Source: Sabulicella glaciei
GTDB lineage: Bacteria; Pseudomonadota; Alphaproteobacteria; Acetobacterales; Acetobacteraceae
Reading direction: 5' to 3'
Assembly: GCF_026183895.1 (NCBI RefSeq)
Contig: NZ_JAPFQI010000003.1
Coordinates: forward strand, 164,372 to 228,371
Length of the DNA: 64,000 nucleotides
Every line of letters starts with the position of its first letter. Position 1 is the first letter of the stretch. The notes beneath the pieces are model-generated. The model was given only the letters and a program-made list of their open reading frames with translations. It was not told the origin of the DNA and searched no databases. Below, piece after piece: positions 17,276-25,715 of the stretch. The position numbers and the translations under genes were made by a program.

Positions 17276-19828
17276 TCAGGCGCGGGAGGCGAAGAGTTTC
17301 AACAGCGGCGGCAGCACCAGCATGACGCAGAGCAGCGAGTAGACGAGGCTCATGGACAGGACGACGCCCATGGAGGCCGTACCCGGGTGCGGCGACAGCG
17401 CCAGCGCGCCGAAGGCGGCGGCGTTGGTGATGGCCGAGTAGATCACCGCCCGGTTGAGCGGCGAGGCGAGGAGGTCCCGCCGCCCCTGCTTCCAGGCCGC
17501 GACGAAGTAGATGTCATAGGCCACGCCCTGCCCAAAGAGCAGCGGCAGCGCGATGATGTTGGCGAGGTTGAGGTCCGGCCCCAGCAGCGCGCAATGCGCC
17601 AGCGTCAGCAGCCCCGCCAGCGCCAGCGGCGCCACGGCGAGCAAGGACAGACGCACGGAACGCAAGGTGAGCCAGAGCAGCGCCATCACCAGCGCGACCG
17701 CGAGGAGGCCGCTCTGCACGAAGGCCCATTCGATGGTGGCGGAGGAGCCGAGCGCGGAGGTGGCGAGGCCGACCGCGCCCGGCGCCACGGCCTGCACGGC
17801 GCGGGCGAAGCGGCGAAGCTGCTCCGTCTCGTCGCCCGGCAGGGGCGCGGGAGCGACCTCGACGCGGGCGCGGCCATCGGCGGTGAGCCAGTCGGCGCGC
17901 AGGTCCTCGGGAAGGGAATCCAGCGTCACCGGGCCGGCGGCCAGCATGTCGCGCACCTTGCCCAGCATGTCGGCGAGGCCGGGCAGGATGGCCTGGGCGA
18001 AGGCGGCGCGCTGCGCCTCGGTCCCGGCGGCGAGGGCCCGCAGCGCCTCGCCCGTTCCACCGCCCAGCGCCGCGCCGGCCCGGCCCAGCGCGGCGGCGGA
18101 TTGCGCGTCGGTCGGCGGGGCCTCCGTCCCGGGCACCAGGCTGGGGCCGAGCAGCATCGCCGCATCCTCGAGGAGGGCGAGCTTCGCCTCCTGGTCCTCC
18201 GGCACGAAATCCGTCAGCGTCGTGGTGCGCGCCACCTCCGGCAGGGCGTCGAGCCGCGTGGCGAGGGCGGAGGCCGCCTCCGGCCCCGCGGCCAGCACGT
18301 CCAGCGTGTTGGGGTTGGTGTCCTTGTCGCGCGCCAGGTCGCGCCAGGTCGCCACCGATTCCGCGCCGGGGTCGCGCAGGTTGATCGGGTTGGTGTCGAA
18401 GCGCAGCTCCGACAGGGCGACGGCGCAGCCCAGCGCCACCAGGCCGGCCAGCACCGCCACGCCGCGGGCATGGCGGGACAGGAACTCGTCCACCGGGCGC
18501 AGTGCGGGGTAGCCCACCTCCCGCGCCTCGGCGCGCGGCCGGGCGAGCAGCATGAGGGCGGGCAGCAGCGTCATGGCGAGCCACCAGCCGATCAGCATCC
18601 CGACCCCAGCGATCAGCCCCAGCTCCGCGACTCCCTTGTAGTCGGTGGGCATGAAGGCGAGGAAGGAGCCGGCGACGGCCAGCGCCGCGAGCGTCATGCC
18701 CGGCCCCGCCATGCGCGCCGCCGCGCCCAGCGCCTCCAGCGTGCCGCCCGCCTTCGCGCGCTCCGCCCGGTACTGCACGGCGTACTGGATGCCGAAATCC
18801 ACGCCGATGCCGATGAACAGCACGGCGAAGGCGATGGAGATCGGGTTGAAGCGCCCCACCGCCAGGATGCCGAACCCGCCCGTCCAGACGAGGCCCAGCA
18901 CCACCAGCGTCAGCAGCGGCCAGATCAGCCGGAAGGAGCGAAGCGCCATCCAGAGCAGGATGCCGACCAGCACGAAGGACACGACCGTGCTCTCCACGGC
19001 GCCGTCCGCCACCGTGGCGAACTCCTCATCCGCCATGGGCACGGGCCCGGTGAGGCGGATCGGGCCGATGCCGAGCCGCGCCGCCTCGCCGCGGATCACC
19101 GCCGTCGCGTCGGCGCCGGAGGAAAGCTGGCCGTAATCGAGCGCCGGCTGCACCAGGATCAGGCGGCGGAGCTCCAGCGGCGCGGGGGCGCGGCCGGTCA
19201 TCAGCCCCTGCCAGTCGGGCGGGGCGACGCGCCCCTCCAGCGCGGCTCGCGCGGCCTGCTCGGTCGCTTCCAGCACCGGTCGGACCCGCTCGGGCAGTGC
19301 CTCGCCGCGCTCCATCCCCTCGCCCATCAGGCGCAGCAGGCCGGCGAAGCCGCGCAGGCCGGGGTCGGCGGCGACGGTGCCCAGCCAGGGCTGCGCCTCC
19401 ACCAGCCTTTCGGTGACGCCGCGCACCTCCTCCGTCGAAAGAAAGAGAAGGCCGTGCTGGCGCCAGAACGGGCCGGAATCGGGGCGGCGCACGGTGCGGA
19501 ACAGTTGCGGCCGCGCACGCAGCGCCTCGGCCAGGGCCTCCGCGTCGCGGTCGGCCTCCGACGGGGTGGCGCGGTCCAGCACCACCAGGATCAGGTCCTG
19601 GCGCTGCGGGAAGGCTTCCTCCATCTGCCGCTCGGCGAGGCGCCAGGGCAGGTCCTGCGGAAAAAGCCGCGTGACGTCGGAATCGAGCGCGAAGCGCGTG
19701 ACGAGCAGCCAGAGCGCCGCCACGCTGACCAGCAGCGACAGCAGCACCGTGGTCCAGGGAAAGCGGACCGACCGGCCAACCAGCGCCACCACCACGCGGC
19801 CCAGAGCCGCGGCGGGATCAGCTTTCAC
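17276..19828 (-). CDS. hpnN: MMPL/RND-type hopanoid transporter HpnN-like
   Basis: An 850-residue inner-membrane RND-family protein. It has a helix at about 25-45, a large periplasmic loop (about 46-270), then a five-helix bundle with AVLFIGIGVDFGIQYAVQYR. A second helix/loop/bundle repeat ends with LLFGQGVAYDIYF. The family HpnN moves hopanoids to the outer membrane. The assignment rests on overall architecture and on hpnH lying 2.3 kb away; a generic MMPL lipid exporter is the alternative. It starts at GTG 19828 inside the copD 3' end (11-base overlap), so translation is probably coupled. Confidence 0.8.
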   Translation of the reverse strand: MKADPAAALGRVVVALVGRSVRFPWTTVLLSLLVSVAALWLLVTRFALDSDVTRLFPQDLPWRLAERQMEEAFPQRQDLILVVLDRATPSEADRDAEALAEALRARPQLFRTVRRPDSGPFWRQHGLLFLSTEEVRGVTERLVEAQPWLGTVAADPGLRGFAGLLRLMGEGMERGEALPERVRPVLEATEQAARAALEGRVAPPDWQGLMTGRAPAPLELRRLILVQPALDYGQLSSGADATAVIRGEAARLGIGPIRLTGPVPMADEEFATVADGAVESTVVSFVLVGILLWMALRSFRLIWPLLTLVVLGLVWTGGFGILAVGRFNPISIAFAVLFIGIGVDFGIQYAVQYRAERAKAGGTLEALGAAARMAGPGMTLAALAVAGSFLAFMPTDYKGVAELGLIAGVGMLIGWWLAMTLLPALMLLARPRAEAREVGYPALRPVDEFLSRHARGVAVLAGLVALGCAVALSELRFDTNPINLRDPGAESVATWRDLARDKDTNPNTLDVLAAGPEAASALATRLDALPEVARTTTLTDFVPEDQEAKLALLEDAAMLLGPSLVPGTEAPPTDAQSAAALGRAGAALGGGTGEALRALAAGTEAQRAAFAQAILPGLADMLGKVRDMLAAGPVTLDSLPEDLRADWLTADGRARVEVAPAPLPGDETEQLRRFARAVQAVAPGAVGLATSALGSSATIEWAFVQSGLLAVALVMALLWLTLRSVRLSLLAVAPLALAGLLTLAHCALLGPDLNLANIIALPLLFGQGVAYDIYFVAAWKQGRRDLLASPLNRAVIYSAITNAAAFGALALSPHPGTASMGVVLSMSLVYSLLCVMLVLPPLLKLFASRA

Positions 19829-21521
19829 GATAGAAGATCAGCAGCATGGAAATGCCGATCATGCAGGCCGGCCAGATCCAGCCCGCCCACAGCGCCTCGC
19901 GCGCCGGTTCCACGCTTCCGTCGGCCCGCGCGGCCACCGCGCCGCCGCGCAGCTCCACCCAGCGCGCGCAGCCCGCGATCACGGCCAGCGCGCCAAGCGG
20001 CAGGTGTGACAGCTCGACCAGCAACGCCTCCTTGATATTGCCGATGGCGTGGCTGTGGGTGAGCAGGAGGAACCCGCCCACCACCATGGCCAGGGGAAAG
20101 ACATAGGAGGCCGCGCCGCTGCGCCCGCGCAGCCGCACCGTCCACTCGGACACGGCAAAGGCGACCACCAGCAGGGACAGCAGCTTGTGCTGCAGGACTT
20201 CCGGGTCGCGCAGCGATTCCAGCAGCGGGATGTCGCCCATCGGCCAGGATTCGGGGTCGGAACGGATCAGCAGGAACAGGGCGAGGAGCAGGTAGAGCAG
20301 CGGCCAGTGCCGCGCCCATGGGAATCGCCCGCTGCGGTCCAGCAGCGCCGCGATGCCGACCAGCAGTACCACGAACCCGGCCATGTGGTGGTTGTATTCG
20401 CTCCAGGCCATGTCGAAGGCGTTGCGCGGCGGCAGGAAGCCCTCGCCGGGGATGAAGGCCTGCGGGCGGGCGGCTTCCTGCCGCTCCTGCCACTCCGCAT
20501 CCAGCCGCGACTGCAGCTCGGGGATGGCGAGATCCTGGCGGTCCGGGCTTTGCAGCCGCGGCCAGGTGGGGGTGAAGCGCTCCGCCACCTCGGCCCAGGT
20601 CGCGCGGTCATCCGGCAGGTCCACCGAGGGCGGCACGGAGGTGAGAGAGGCGGCGATGCCGAACACGGCGATGCCCGCGATCACCTCGCACTCGACGAAG
20701 CGGCGCAGGCGCGGCAGCCAGGCTTCGGGCGCGCCGGCCCGGCTCAGCCGGTGCAGCAGGATCCAGTTGGCGAGGCCGAGCGCCAGCAGGAACAGGGTGA
20801 GGAAGCCCTTGGTCGCCGCCATGGCGCCATAGGCCGTCCCATACAGCGCGTCCGGCGCGACGATGTAGCCGCGCCAGTAGCCCAGCAGCCCCAGCAGGAT
20901 CAGCCCCACCCCCGCCGCGGCCTGGCGCGAATAGCGCCGCCCGATCGCCTGCGCCACCGCGGCCGGCCAGTCGGCGCGCAGCGCCAGCAGCAGCACGGGC
21001 AGCCCACCGAGCCAGAGCGCCGCCCCCAGCTGGTGCAGATAGGTGGAAAGGAGGAGGTAGCCCCGCCCCTCGGGCCGGGCCGTGGCGTGAGACCCGCCGA
21101 CGGCGGCCGCCAGCAGCAGCAGGGAGATCGCTATCAGCGCCCAGCCCCGCCCGCCGCCGAAATCGCCGCGCGGCACGAGCAGCATGAGCAACACGGCGAA
21201 GAGCATGACCGCGAAGCCGGAGAGGACGAACTGCGCCCCCATGGCGGAGAAGAGCGGCAGGTCCATCGCCCCCGACAGCGCCAGGAGCCCGAGCGCCAGG
21301 GACAGGCCGGTGAAGCCCAGCGTCGCCCATCCCGCGACGCGCACGACCCGGAGGGTCATGCGCCCCGCCAGTTCCGCCTGATGCGCGGGCAGGAGCCGCG
21401 CCAAAGGCGCCGTCACCAGCAACAAGGTGAGCACGCCCCCGACCAGCGCGGAACGCGAGGCGAGCGCCCCCGCCTTCAGCACCACGGACAGGAAGCCGTA
21501 GAGGTCGAGGAACAGTTCCAT
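19818..21521 (-). CDS. copD: CopD-domain copper transport membrane protein
   Basis: A 567-residue integral membrane protein with about 13 hydrophobic helices. The CopD domain spans roughly 130-290, with LLLSTYLHQLGAALWLGGLP (membrane His). A C-terminal part with EYNHHMAGFVVLLVG and LTHSHAIGN supplies extra membrane histidines. CopD is thought to move copper across the inner membrane with periplasmic CopC as donor. It starts five bases after the copC stop and overlaps hpnN, giving a copC-copD-hpnN transcription unit. Confidence 0.85.
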   Translation of the reverse strand: MELFLDLYGFLSVVLKAGALASRSALVGGVLTLLLVTAPLARLLPAHQAELAGRMTLRVVRVAGWATLGFTGLSLALGLLALSGAMDLPLFSAMGAQFVLSGFAVMLFAVLLMLLVPRGDFGGGRGWALIAISLLLLAAAVGGSHATARPEGRGYLLLSTYLHQLGAALWLGGLPVLLLALRADWPAAVAQAIGRRYSRQAAAGVGLILLGLLGYWRGYIVAPDALYGTAYGAMAATKGFLTLFLLALGLANWILLHRLSRAGAPEAWLPRLRRFVECEVIAGIAVFGIAASLTSVPPSVDLPDDRATWAEVAERFTPTWPRLQSPDRQDLAIPELQSRLDAEWQERQEAARPQAFIPGEGFLPPRNAFDMAWSEYNHHMAGFVVLLVGIAALLDRSGRFPWARHWPLLYLLLALFLLIRSDPESWPMGDIPLLESLRDPEVLQHKLLSLLVVAFAVSEWTVRLRGRSGAASYVFPLAMVVGGFLLLTHSHAIGNIKEALLVELSHLPLGALAVIAGCARWVELRGGAVAARADGSVEPAREALWAGWIWPACMIGISMLLIFYRES

Positions 21522-21526
21522 CGGCC

Positions 21527-21901
21527 TCAGCCGCCGACCGTGAAGGGGATGTCGCCGCGGGTGATGTGGCCGTCCAGCGCCAGCACCTGCCAGCGCAGCC
21601 GCCAGGGGCCGGGTGCCAGGGGTGGCAAGGTCGCGCGAAGCTCCGTGTCCGGACCGCCGGAAACGAGGTCCAGGCGCCGCTCATCCGCCGTTCCGCCGGC
21701 GGCCTCCCGCCTGGGCGCGAGGAGAAGCTGCGAGCGCGCAGCGTCGATGCGGGAATTGAAGCGCACCACCACCTCGCGCGGCGCTTCCGCCAGCCGGGCG
21801 CCGGACGCGGGCTCGGAGCCGATGACGAGGGCATGGGCGCGGGCCGGGCGCGGCAGCAGCGCGGCGGCTGGCAGCAGGAGGGCGAAGCGGCGGAGGGTCA
21901 T
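21527..21901 (-). CDS. copC: Copper resistance protein CopC
   Basis: A 124-residue periplasmic copper-binding protein. After a signal peptide (MTLRRFALLLPAAALLPRPARA) the mature N-terminus is HALVIGSEPASG. This places the Cu(II)-binding histidine at position 1, as in the CopC brace. LALDGHITRGDIPFTV near the C-terminus supplies the second conserved His/Asp. It is the first gene of the copC-copD-hpnN unit. The 180-base gap to divergent hpnH must contain the promoters of both units. Confidence 0.9.
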   Translation of the reverse strand: MTLRRFALLLPAAALLPRPARAHALVIGSEPASGARLAEAPREVVVRFNSRIDAARSQLLLAPRREAAGGTADERRLDLVSGGPDTELRATLPPLAPGPWRLRWQVLALDGHITRGDIPFTVGG

Positions 21902-22081
21902 GGCGCGGAAACTAGGCGCGGCCCCGCCGCCGCGTCCACCCGGCCCCTCCCATGCCCACCGGGGGCCCCGGCCATGCGACCCGCGTGGAACCCCGATGGT
22001 GCGCCGGGGCCCGCGCCGTGCTAGGGCATGCCCCCCAAACCGCGACACCGGGCGCGGCCAACAGGACGGACACGCAACGGA

Positions 22082-23257
22082 ATGGGTATTCCTCTCGCGC
22101 AGCAAGCCAAGGTGGCGGCCTATGTCGTCCGCCAGCGCATGGCTGGTCGCAAGCGCTTCCCGCTGGTGCTGATGCTGGAACCCCTGTTCCGGTGCAACCT
22201 TGCCTGCGCGGGATGCGGCAAGATCGACTATCCCGACCCGATCCTGAACAAGCGGCTTTCCGTCGAGGAATGCCTGGGCGCGGCCGAGGAGTGCGGCGCG
22301 CCCGTGGTGGCGATCGCGGGCGGCGAGCCGCTGCTGCACAAGGAGATGCCGCAGGTCGTCGAGGGGCTGCTGAAGCAGGGGCGGATCGTCATCCTCTGCA
22401 CCAACGCCCTGCTGCTGGAGAAGCGGATCGAGCAGTACAAGCCGCATCCGCGCTTCATCTGGGACATCCACCTGGATGGCGACCGCAAGCAGCACGACTG
22501 GGCCGTGAGCCAGGAAGGCGTGTACGACCGCGCCGTGGCCGCGCTGAAGCTGGCCAAGGACAAGGGCTTCCGCACCGCCATCAACTGCACCCTGTTCAAC
22601 AATGCCGACGCGGAGCGCACGGCGCGCTTCTTCGACGACGTCACCGCCATGGGCGTGGACAACATCATGGTCAGCCCGGGCTACGCCTATGAGCGCGCGC
22701 CGGACCAGCAGCACTTCCTGAACCGCAAGGCGACCAAGGAGCTGTTCCGCGACGTGTTCCGGCACGATGACGGGGCGGGCAAGCCCAAGTGGCGCATGGG
22801 CAACTCGCCCCTGTTCCTCGACTTCCTGGCCGGCAACCAGTCCTACAACTGCACGCCCTGGGGCAACCCGACGCGCAACATCTTCGGCTGGCAGCGCCCC
22901 TGCTACCTGCTGGGCGAGGGCTACGCGAAGACCTACGCCGAGCTGATGGAAACCACGGACTGGGACAAGTACGGCGTTGGCAACTACGAGAAATGCGCCG
23001 ACTGCATGGTCCATTCCGGCTTCGAGGCGACGGCGGCGCTGGATGCCATCACCCGCCCCTGGAAGGCGGTCGCCGCGCAGCTTCGCGGCCCCCGTACGAC
23101 CGGCGAGATGGCGCCCGAGATCGACCTGACCAAGCAGCGTCCGGCGGAATACGTCTTCTCCACCCACGTTCAGAAGGCGATGAGCGAGATGTCGCACGAA
23201 AAGCCGGTGCGCGGCGCCAAGCACGGCGCCACCGCCCCGCAGACCGCCGCCGAGTAG
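22082..23257 (+). CDS. hpnH: Adenosyl-hopene transferase HpnH (radical SAM)
   Basis: A 391-residue radical SAM enzyme that joins the adenosyl radical to diploptene, the first step of extended (C35) hopanoid synthesis. Cys38, Cys42 and Cys45 in RCNLACAGCGK form the CX3CX2C cluster site. IAGGEPLLHKEMP and FIWDIHLDGDRKQHD follow. The C-terminal part with TPWGNPTRNIFGWQRPCYLL and KCADCMVHSGFEATA is typical of HpnH. The start MGIPLAQQAK at 22082 is the family start. A strong hairpin lies just after its stop. Confidence 0.96.
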   Translation: MGIPLAQQAKVAAYVVRQRMAGRKRFPLVLMLEPLFRCNLACAGCGKIDYPDPILNKRLSVEECLGAAEECGAPVVAIAGGEPLLHKEMPQVVEGLLKQGRIVILCTNALLLEKRIEQYKPHPRFIWDIHLDGDRKQHDWAVSQEGVYDRAVAALKLAKDKGFRTAINCTLFNNADAERTARFFDDVTAMGVDNIMVSPGYAYERAPDQQHFLNRKATKELFRDVFRHDDGAGKPKWRMGNSPLFLDFLAGNQSYNCTPWGNPTRNIFGWQRPCYLLGEGYAKTYAELMETTDWDKYGVGNYEKCADCMVHSGFEATAALDAITRPWKAVAAQLRGPRTTGEMAPEIDLTKQRPAEYVFSTHVQKAMSEMSHEKPVRGAKHGATAPQTAAE

Positions 23258-23275
23258 CGGGGAGGCAACCCGCGG

Positions 23276-23300
23276 TGCCGGGACGGCTTCCGTCCCGGCA
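23276..23300 (+). terminator. Hairpin after hpnH, abutting the next start codon
   Basis: A perfect 11-bp inverted repeat (TGCCGGGACGG, loop CTT, CCGTCCCGGCA), followed within ten bases by a TTTTC stretch. It looks like the intrinsic terminator of hpnH. Its last base is the A of the ATG of the next gene. Confidence 0.6.
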
Positions 23301-23980
23301 TGACCAGTTTTCTTCTCGCCCTCTTCATCGCCTCCGTGCATTTCCTGCCGGGGCACCTGCGCGCCGCGCTCGGGATGCAGCGTTCCGGCTGGCTGTCGGC
23401 GGCGGGCGGGGCGGCCGTGGCCTATGTGTTCCTCCACCTGCTGCCCGAACTTTCGGCCGCGCATGCGCGGCACGGGCTGGAGGGGGAGCGCTGGTTCTAC
23501 CTTTTCGCCCTGGTCGGCCTCGCCGCCGCCTATGGGCTGGAAAGCTTCGTGCGGCGGCACGAGTCGGATGCGCCGCGCGGGGCCTTCATCCTGCATCTCT
23601 CGGGGCTCGCCCTCTACAACGCGCTGATCGGCCACCTCCTCGCCCGGCGCGGCGAGGAGGATACGGGCACCCTCCTGCTCTTCGCCGGCGCCATGGCGCT
23701 GCACCTCCTCGCCTCCGACTTCGCCTTGCGGCTGGAACGGCGCGAGGCGTGGAACGGGGGCGGGCGATGGGCGCTCGCACTCGCGGTGCTGGCGGGATGG
23801 GCCAGCGGCGCCGCCCTGGACCTCCCGCGCGGCGCGCTGGACGCAGTCTTCGCCGTCCTGGCCGGCGGGCTGGTGCTGGACGTCCTCAAGGAGGAAGTGC
23901 CGGAGGAGCGGAAGGGCAACTTCGTCGCCTTCGTCCTGGGCGCCGCGGCCTATGGCGCGTTGCTCCTCCTCGTGGACTGA
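23300..23980 (+). CDS. Polytopic membrane protein, ZIP-like, unknown function
   Basis: A 226-residue protein with seven to eight hydrophobic segments. FLHLLPEL near residues 42-49 recalls the metal-site helix of ZIP transporters, but the second HE-type motif is not obvious. A histidine-rich cytoplasmic loop is absent, and only RRHESDAPRG separates helices 3 and 4. LKEEVPEER near the C-terminus is a conserved-looking polar patch. The start at 23300 has no ribosome-binding site and sits on a hairpin, so the true start could lie slightly downstream. Substrate unknown. Confidence 0.6.
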   Translation: MTSFLLALFIASVHFLPGHLRAALGMQRSGWLSAAGGAAVAYVFLHLLPELSAAHARHGLEGERWFYLFALVGLAAAYGLESFVRRHESDAPRGAFILHLSGLALYNALIGHLLARRGEEDTGTLLLFAGAMALHLLASDFALRLERREAWNGGGRWALALAVLAGWASGAALDLPRGALDAVFAVLAGGLVLDVLKEEVPEERKGNFVAFVLGAAAYGALLLLVD

Positions 23981-23984
23981 CCCG

Positions 23985-24728
23985 TCAGGAGAACAGGGCG
24001 ATGGAACCCGCGGCCATTAGCGCCCCCATGGCGAAGGGCTTGTAGAAGCGCACCGGGATGACGTGGAACAGCCGCGCCCCCAGCGGCACGCAGATCATCA
24101 GCACCGGTAGAACCACCGCCAGCTTCAGCAGTACTGCCATGTCCATCAGCCCGCCCCAGAGCGGCCCCACCACCGAGATGATGGCGATCATAGCGAAGAA
24201 CACGATCAGGTTGGCCCGGTGCCGGATGGCCGCCTCGGTCCCGGCCAGCAGGTAGAGGATCACGGGCGGGCCACTCATCCCCGTCGCGCCCTTCAGCAAC
24301 CCCGCCGCCGTCCCCACCGCGATGTTGAGCGGCAGGGGGCGGGAGCCGTGGTAACGCCAGCCCGACATCAGCAGAAAGCCGAAGACCAGCACGAAGCCGC
24401 CGATGAAGCGGCGCAGCCCCTCCGGGTCCGCCGTCAGCAGGATCACGGCGCCGAGCGGCGTGGCGACGAAGGCGGCGCCGCCGATGGGCAGGATCACGCG
24501 CCGGTCGGCGTCGCCCCAGGCGCGCGGCAGGAGCTGGAGCGAAACGAACAGCTCCAGCAGCAGCATCACCGGCACGCCCGCGCGCGCGCCCCAGAGCGAG
24601 GAATAGATCGGCGCCAGCAGCACCGCCGTGCCGAAGCCCGAATAGCCGCGCATCAGACCGGCGATGGCCGTGGCCAGCACGGCCGCCGCCATGCGCCAGT
24701 CCAGCAGCGTGTCGAAGGCCGTGCTCAT
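23985..24728 (-). CDS. TauE/SafE family sulfite exporter-like permease
   Basis: A 247-residue membrane protein with about eight helices and the repeated TauE/SafE elements GLMRGYSGFGTAVLLAPIYS (first repeat) and GLLKGATGMSGPPVILYLLAG (second repeat). Members export sulfite, sulfoacetate or other organic anions. The start overlaps the stop of the small DUF3553 gene by four bases (24725-24728), so the pair is translationally coupled. It converges with the membrane protein at 23300, with a four-base gap. Confidence 0.88.
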   Translation of the reverse strand: MSTAFDTLLDWRMAAAVLATAIAGLMRGYSGFGTAVLLAPIYSSLWGARAGVPVMLLLELFVSLQLLPRAWGDADRRVILPIGGAAFVATPLGAVILLTADPEGLRRFIGGFVLVFGFLLMSGWRYHGSRPLPLNIAVGTAAGLLKGATGMSGPPVILYLLAGTEAAIRHRANLIVFFAMIAIISVVGPLWGGLMDMAVLLKLAVVLPVLMICVPLGARLFHVIPVRFYKPFAMGALMAAGSIALFS

Positions 24729-24889
24729 TCCTCCACCAGTTCCAGCGGGGCGTGATCGGTGTTGATGAGGATCTTGCCGGCATTCTCGAAATTCACCGTG
24801 ACGCGCGGCCCGACCGCCGACTGCACCTGGCCGATCCCCCACTCCGGCCGCTCCTTGTGGCGCACGCGCTGCCCAGGCTCGAAATCCAT
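24725..24889 (-). CDS. DUF3553 family small protein
   Basis: A 54-residue protein found by reading the minus strand directly. It begins MDFEPGQRVRHKERPEWGIG, continues with a QVQSAVGPRVTVNFENAGK core and ends LELVEE. This pattern (F-x-P-G-x-x-V-R-H...W-G-x-G-Q-V-Q-S) is the short, Tudor-like DUF3553 family of alphaproteobacteria. The function is unknown. ATGA coupling to the TauE/SafE gene suggests a shared mRNA. Start and stop are unambiguous. Confidence 0.78.
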   Translation of the reverse strand: MDFEPGQRVRHKERPEWGIGQVQSAVGPRVTVNFENAGKILINTDHAPLELVEE

Positions 24890-25033
24890 GAAGTCTCCGG
24901 AATTCCTTCAGGCAAAGGATGCGGCAAGGTTTGCCGGTTAAGGCAGGGGGAACGGCCCGGCTCGGCGGGCGCGACCGACTATGGCCCGTCTGCGGTTCCC
25001 CTGGAACCCGGTCCCGGCCAGGGGAGAAACTGC

Positions 25034-25639
25034 ATGGATTCCCTCGACAAGCGCCTGAGCGAGACCGTCGCGGCGCGGCTGTGCCACGACCTCGTCTCGC
25101 CGCTCTCCACCCTCACGGCGCTGATGCCGCAATCCGCCGACGCGGCGGCGCAGGCGCTGCTGTGCGAAACGGCGGAGGTGATGCGCCGCCGCCTGCATCT
25201 GTTCTGCCTCCTGTTCGGCGCGATGGAGGAAACCTCCTGGCAGGAGTTGCCGGCGCTGCTGCGCGGCTCCCCGGCCGCGCATCGCGTCCGCTTCGGCTTC
25301 GGCGGCATCCCGGTGGCGCTGAATGCGCGCACCGCGCGGCTGCTCGCCGGCGCCGCGCTGCTGGGCGCCGAGGCCCTGCCCCGCGGCGGCGAGGTTTCGG
25401 TGACGGCAACAGAAGCGGACGGATTCACCCTGCTTCCCGCCGGGCGTGGCGCTGCCTGGCCGGAGGCCGCGCTGCGCCTCGCCGCGGGCGGCGATGTGGG
25501 CGCAGCGCTGGAGGAAGGGCCGCGCCGCATCCTGTCGCCCTGGGTGTTCCTCCTGGCCCGTGCCGCGGGACGCCCGCTGAACTTCGCGCTGCCCGGCGGC
25601 TCGGGGATCCCGGCCCTGGTGGTCTCCGCGCCGGGCTGA
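25034..25639 (+). CDS. chpT: Histidine phosphotransferase ChpT-like
   Basis: A 201-residue protein with a four-helix dimerisation domain, whose helix 1 carries AARLCHDLVSPLSTL (phospho-acceptor His18), and a degenerate ATPase-like C-terminal domain. It matches the ChpT family. In Caulobacter, ChpT passes phosphate from CckA to CtrA and CpdR in cell-cycle control. The ATG at 25034 has GGGGAGA nine bases upstream. It lies 76 bases before cheA; whether it belongs to the chemotaxis operon or to a cell-cycle phosphorelay cannot be told here. Confidence 0.8.
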   Translation: MDSLDKRLSETVAARLCHDLVSPLSTLTALMPQSADAAAQALLCETAEVMRRRLHLFCLLFGAMEETSWQELPALLRGSPAAHRVRFGFGGIPVALNARTARLLAGAALLGAEALPRGGEVSVTATEADGFTLLPAGRGAAWPEAALRLAAGGDVGAALEEGPRRILSPWVFLLARAAGRPLNFALPGGSGIPALVVSAPG

Positions 25640-25715
25640 GCTTCACCATTTCTTCAACCGGCCGCCGGCATGGTGGAGCGGAGGCGCTCGCCGCCCCCGC
25701 GAAAGAAAGGCCCCC

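Noticed and set aside
16295..20035. Very long (1246-codon) plus-strand open frame opposite the Bug and hpnN genes
   Set aside because: It is antisense to well-supported genes, rich in Arg/Gly/Ala/His/Gln with no domain, and arises from the high GC content that removes stop codons.
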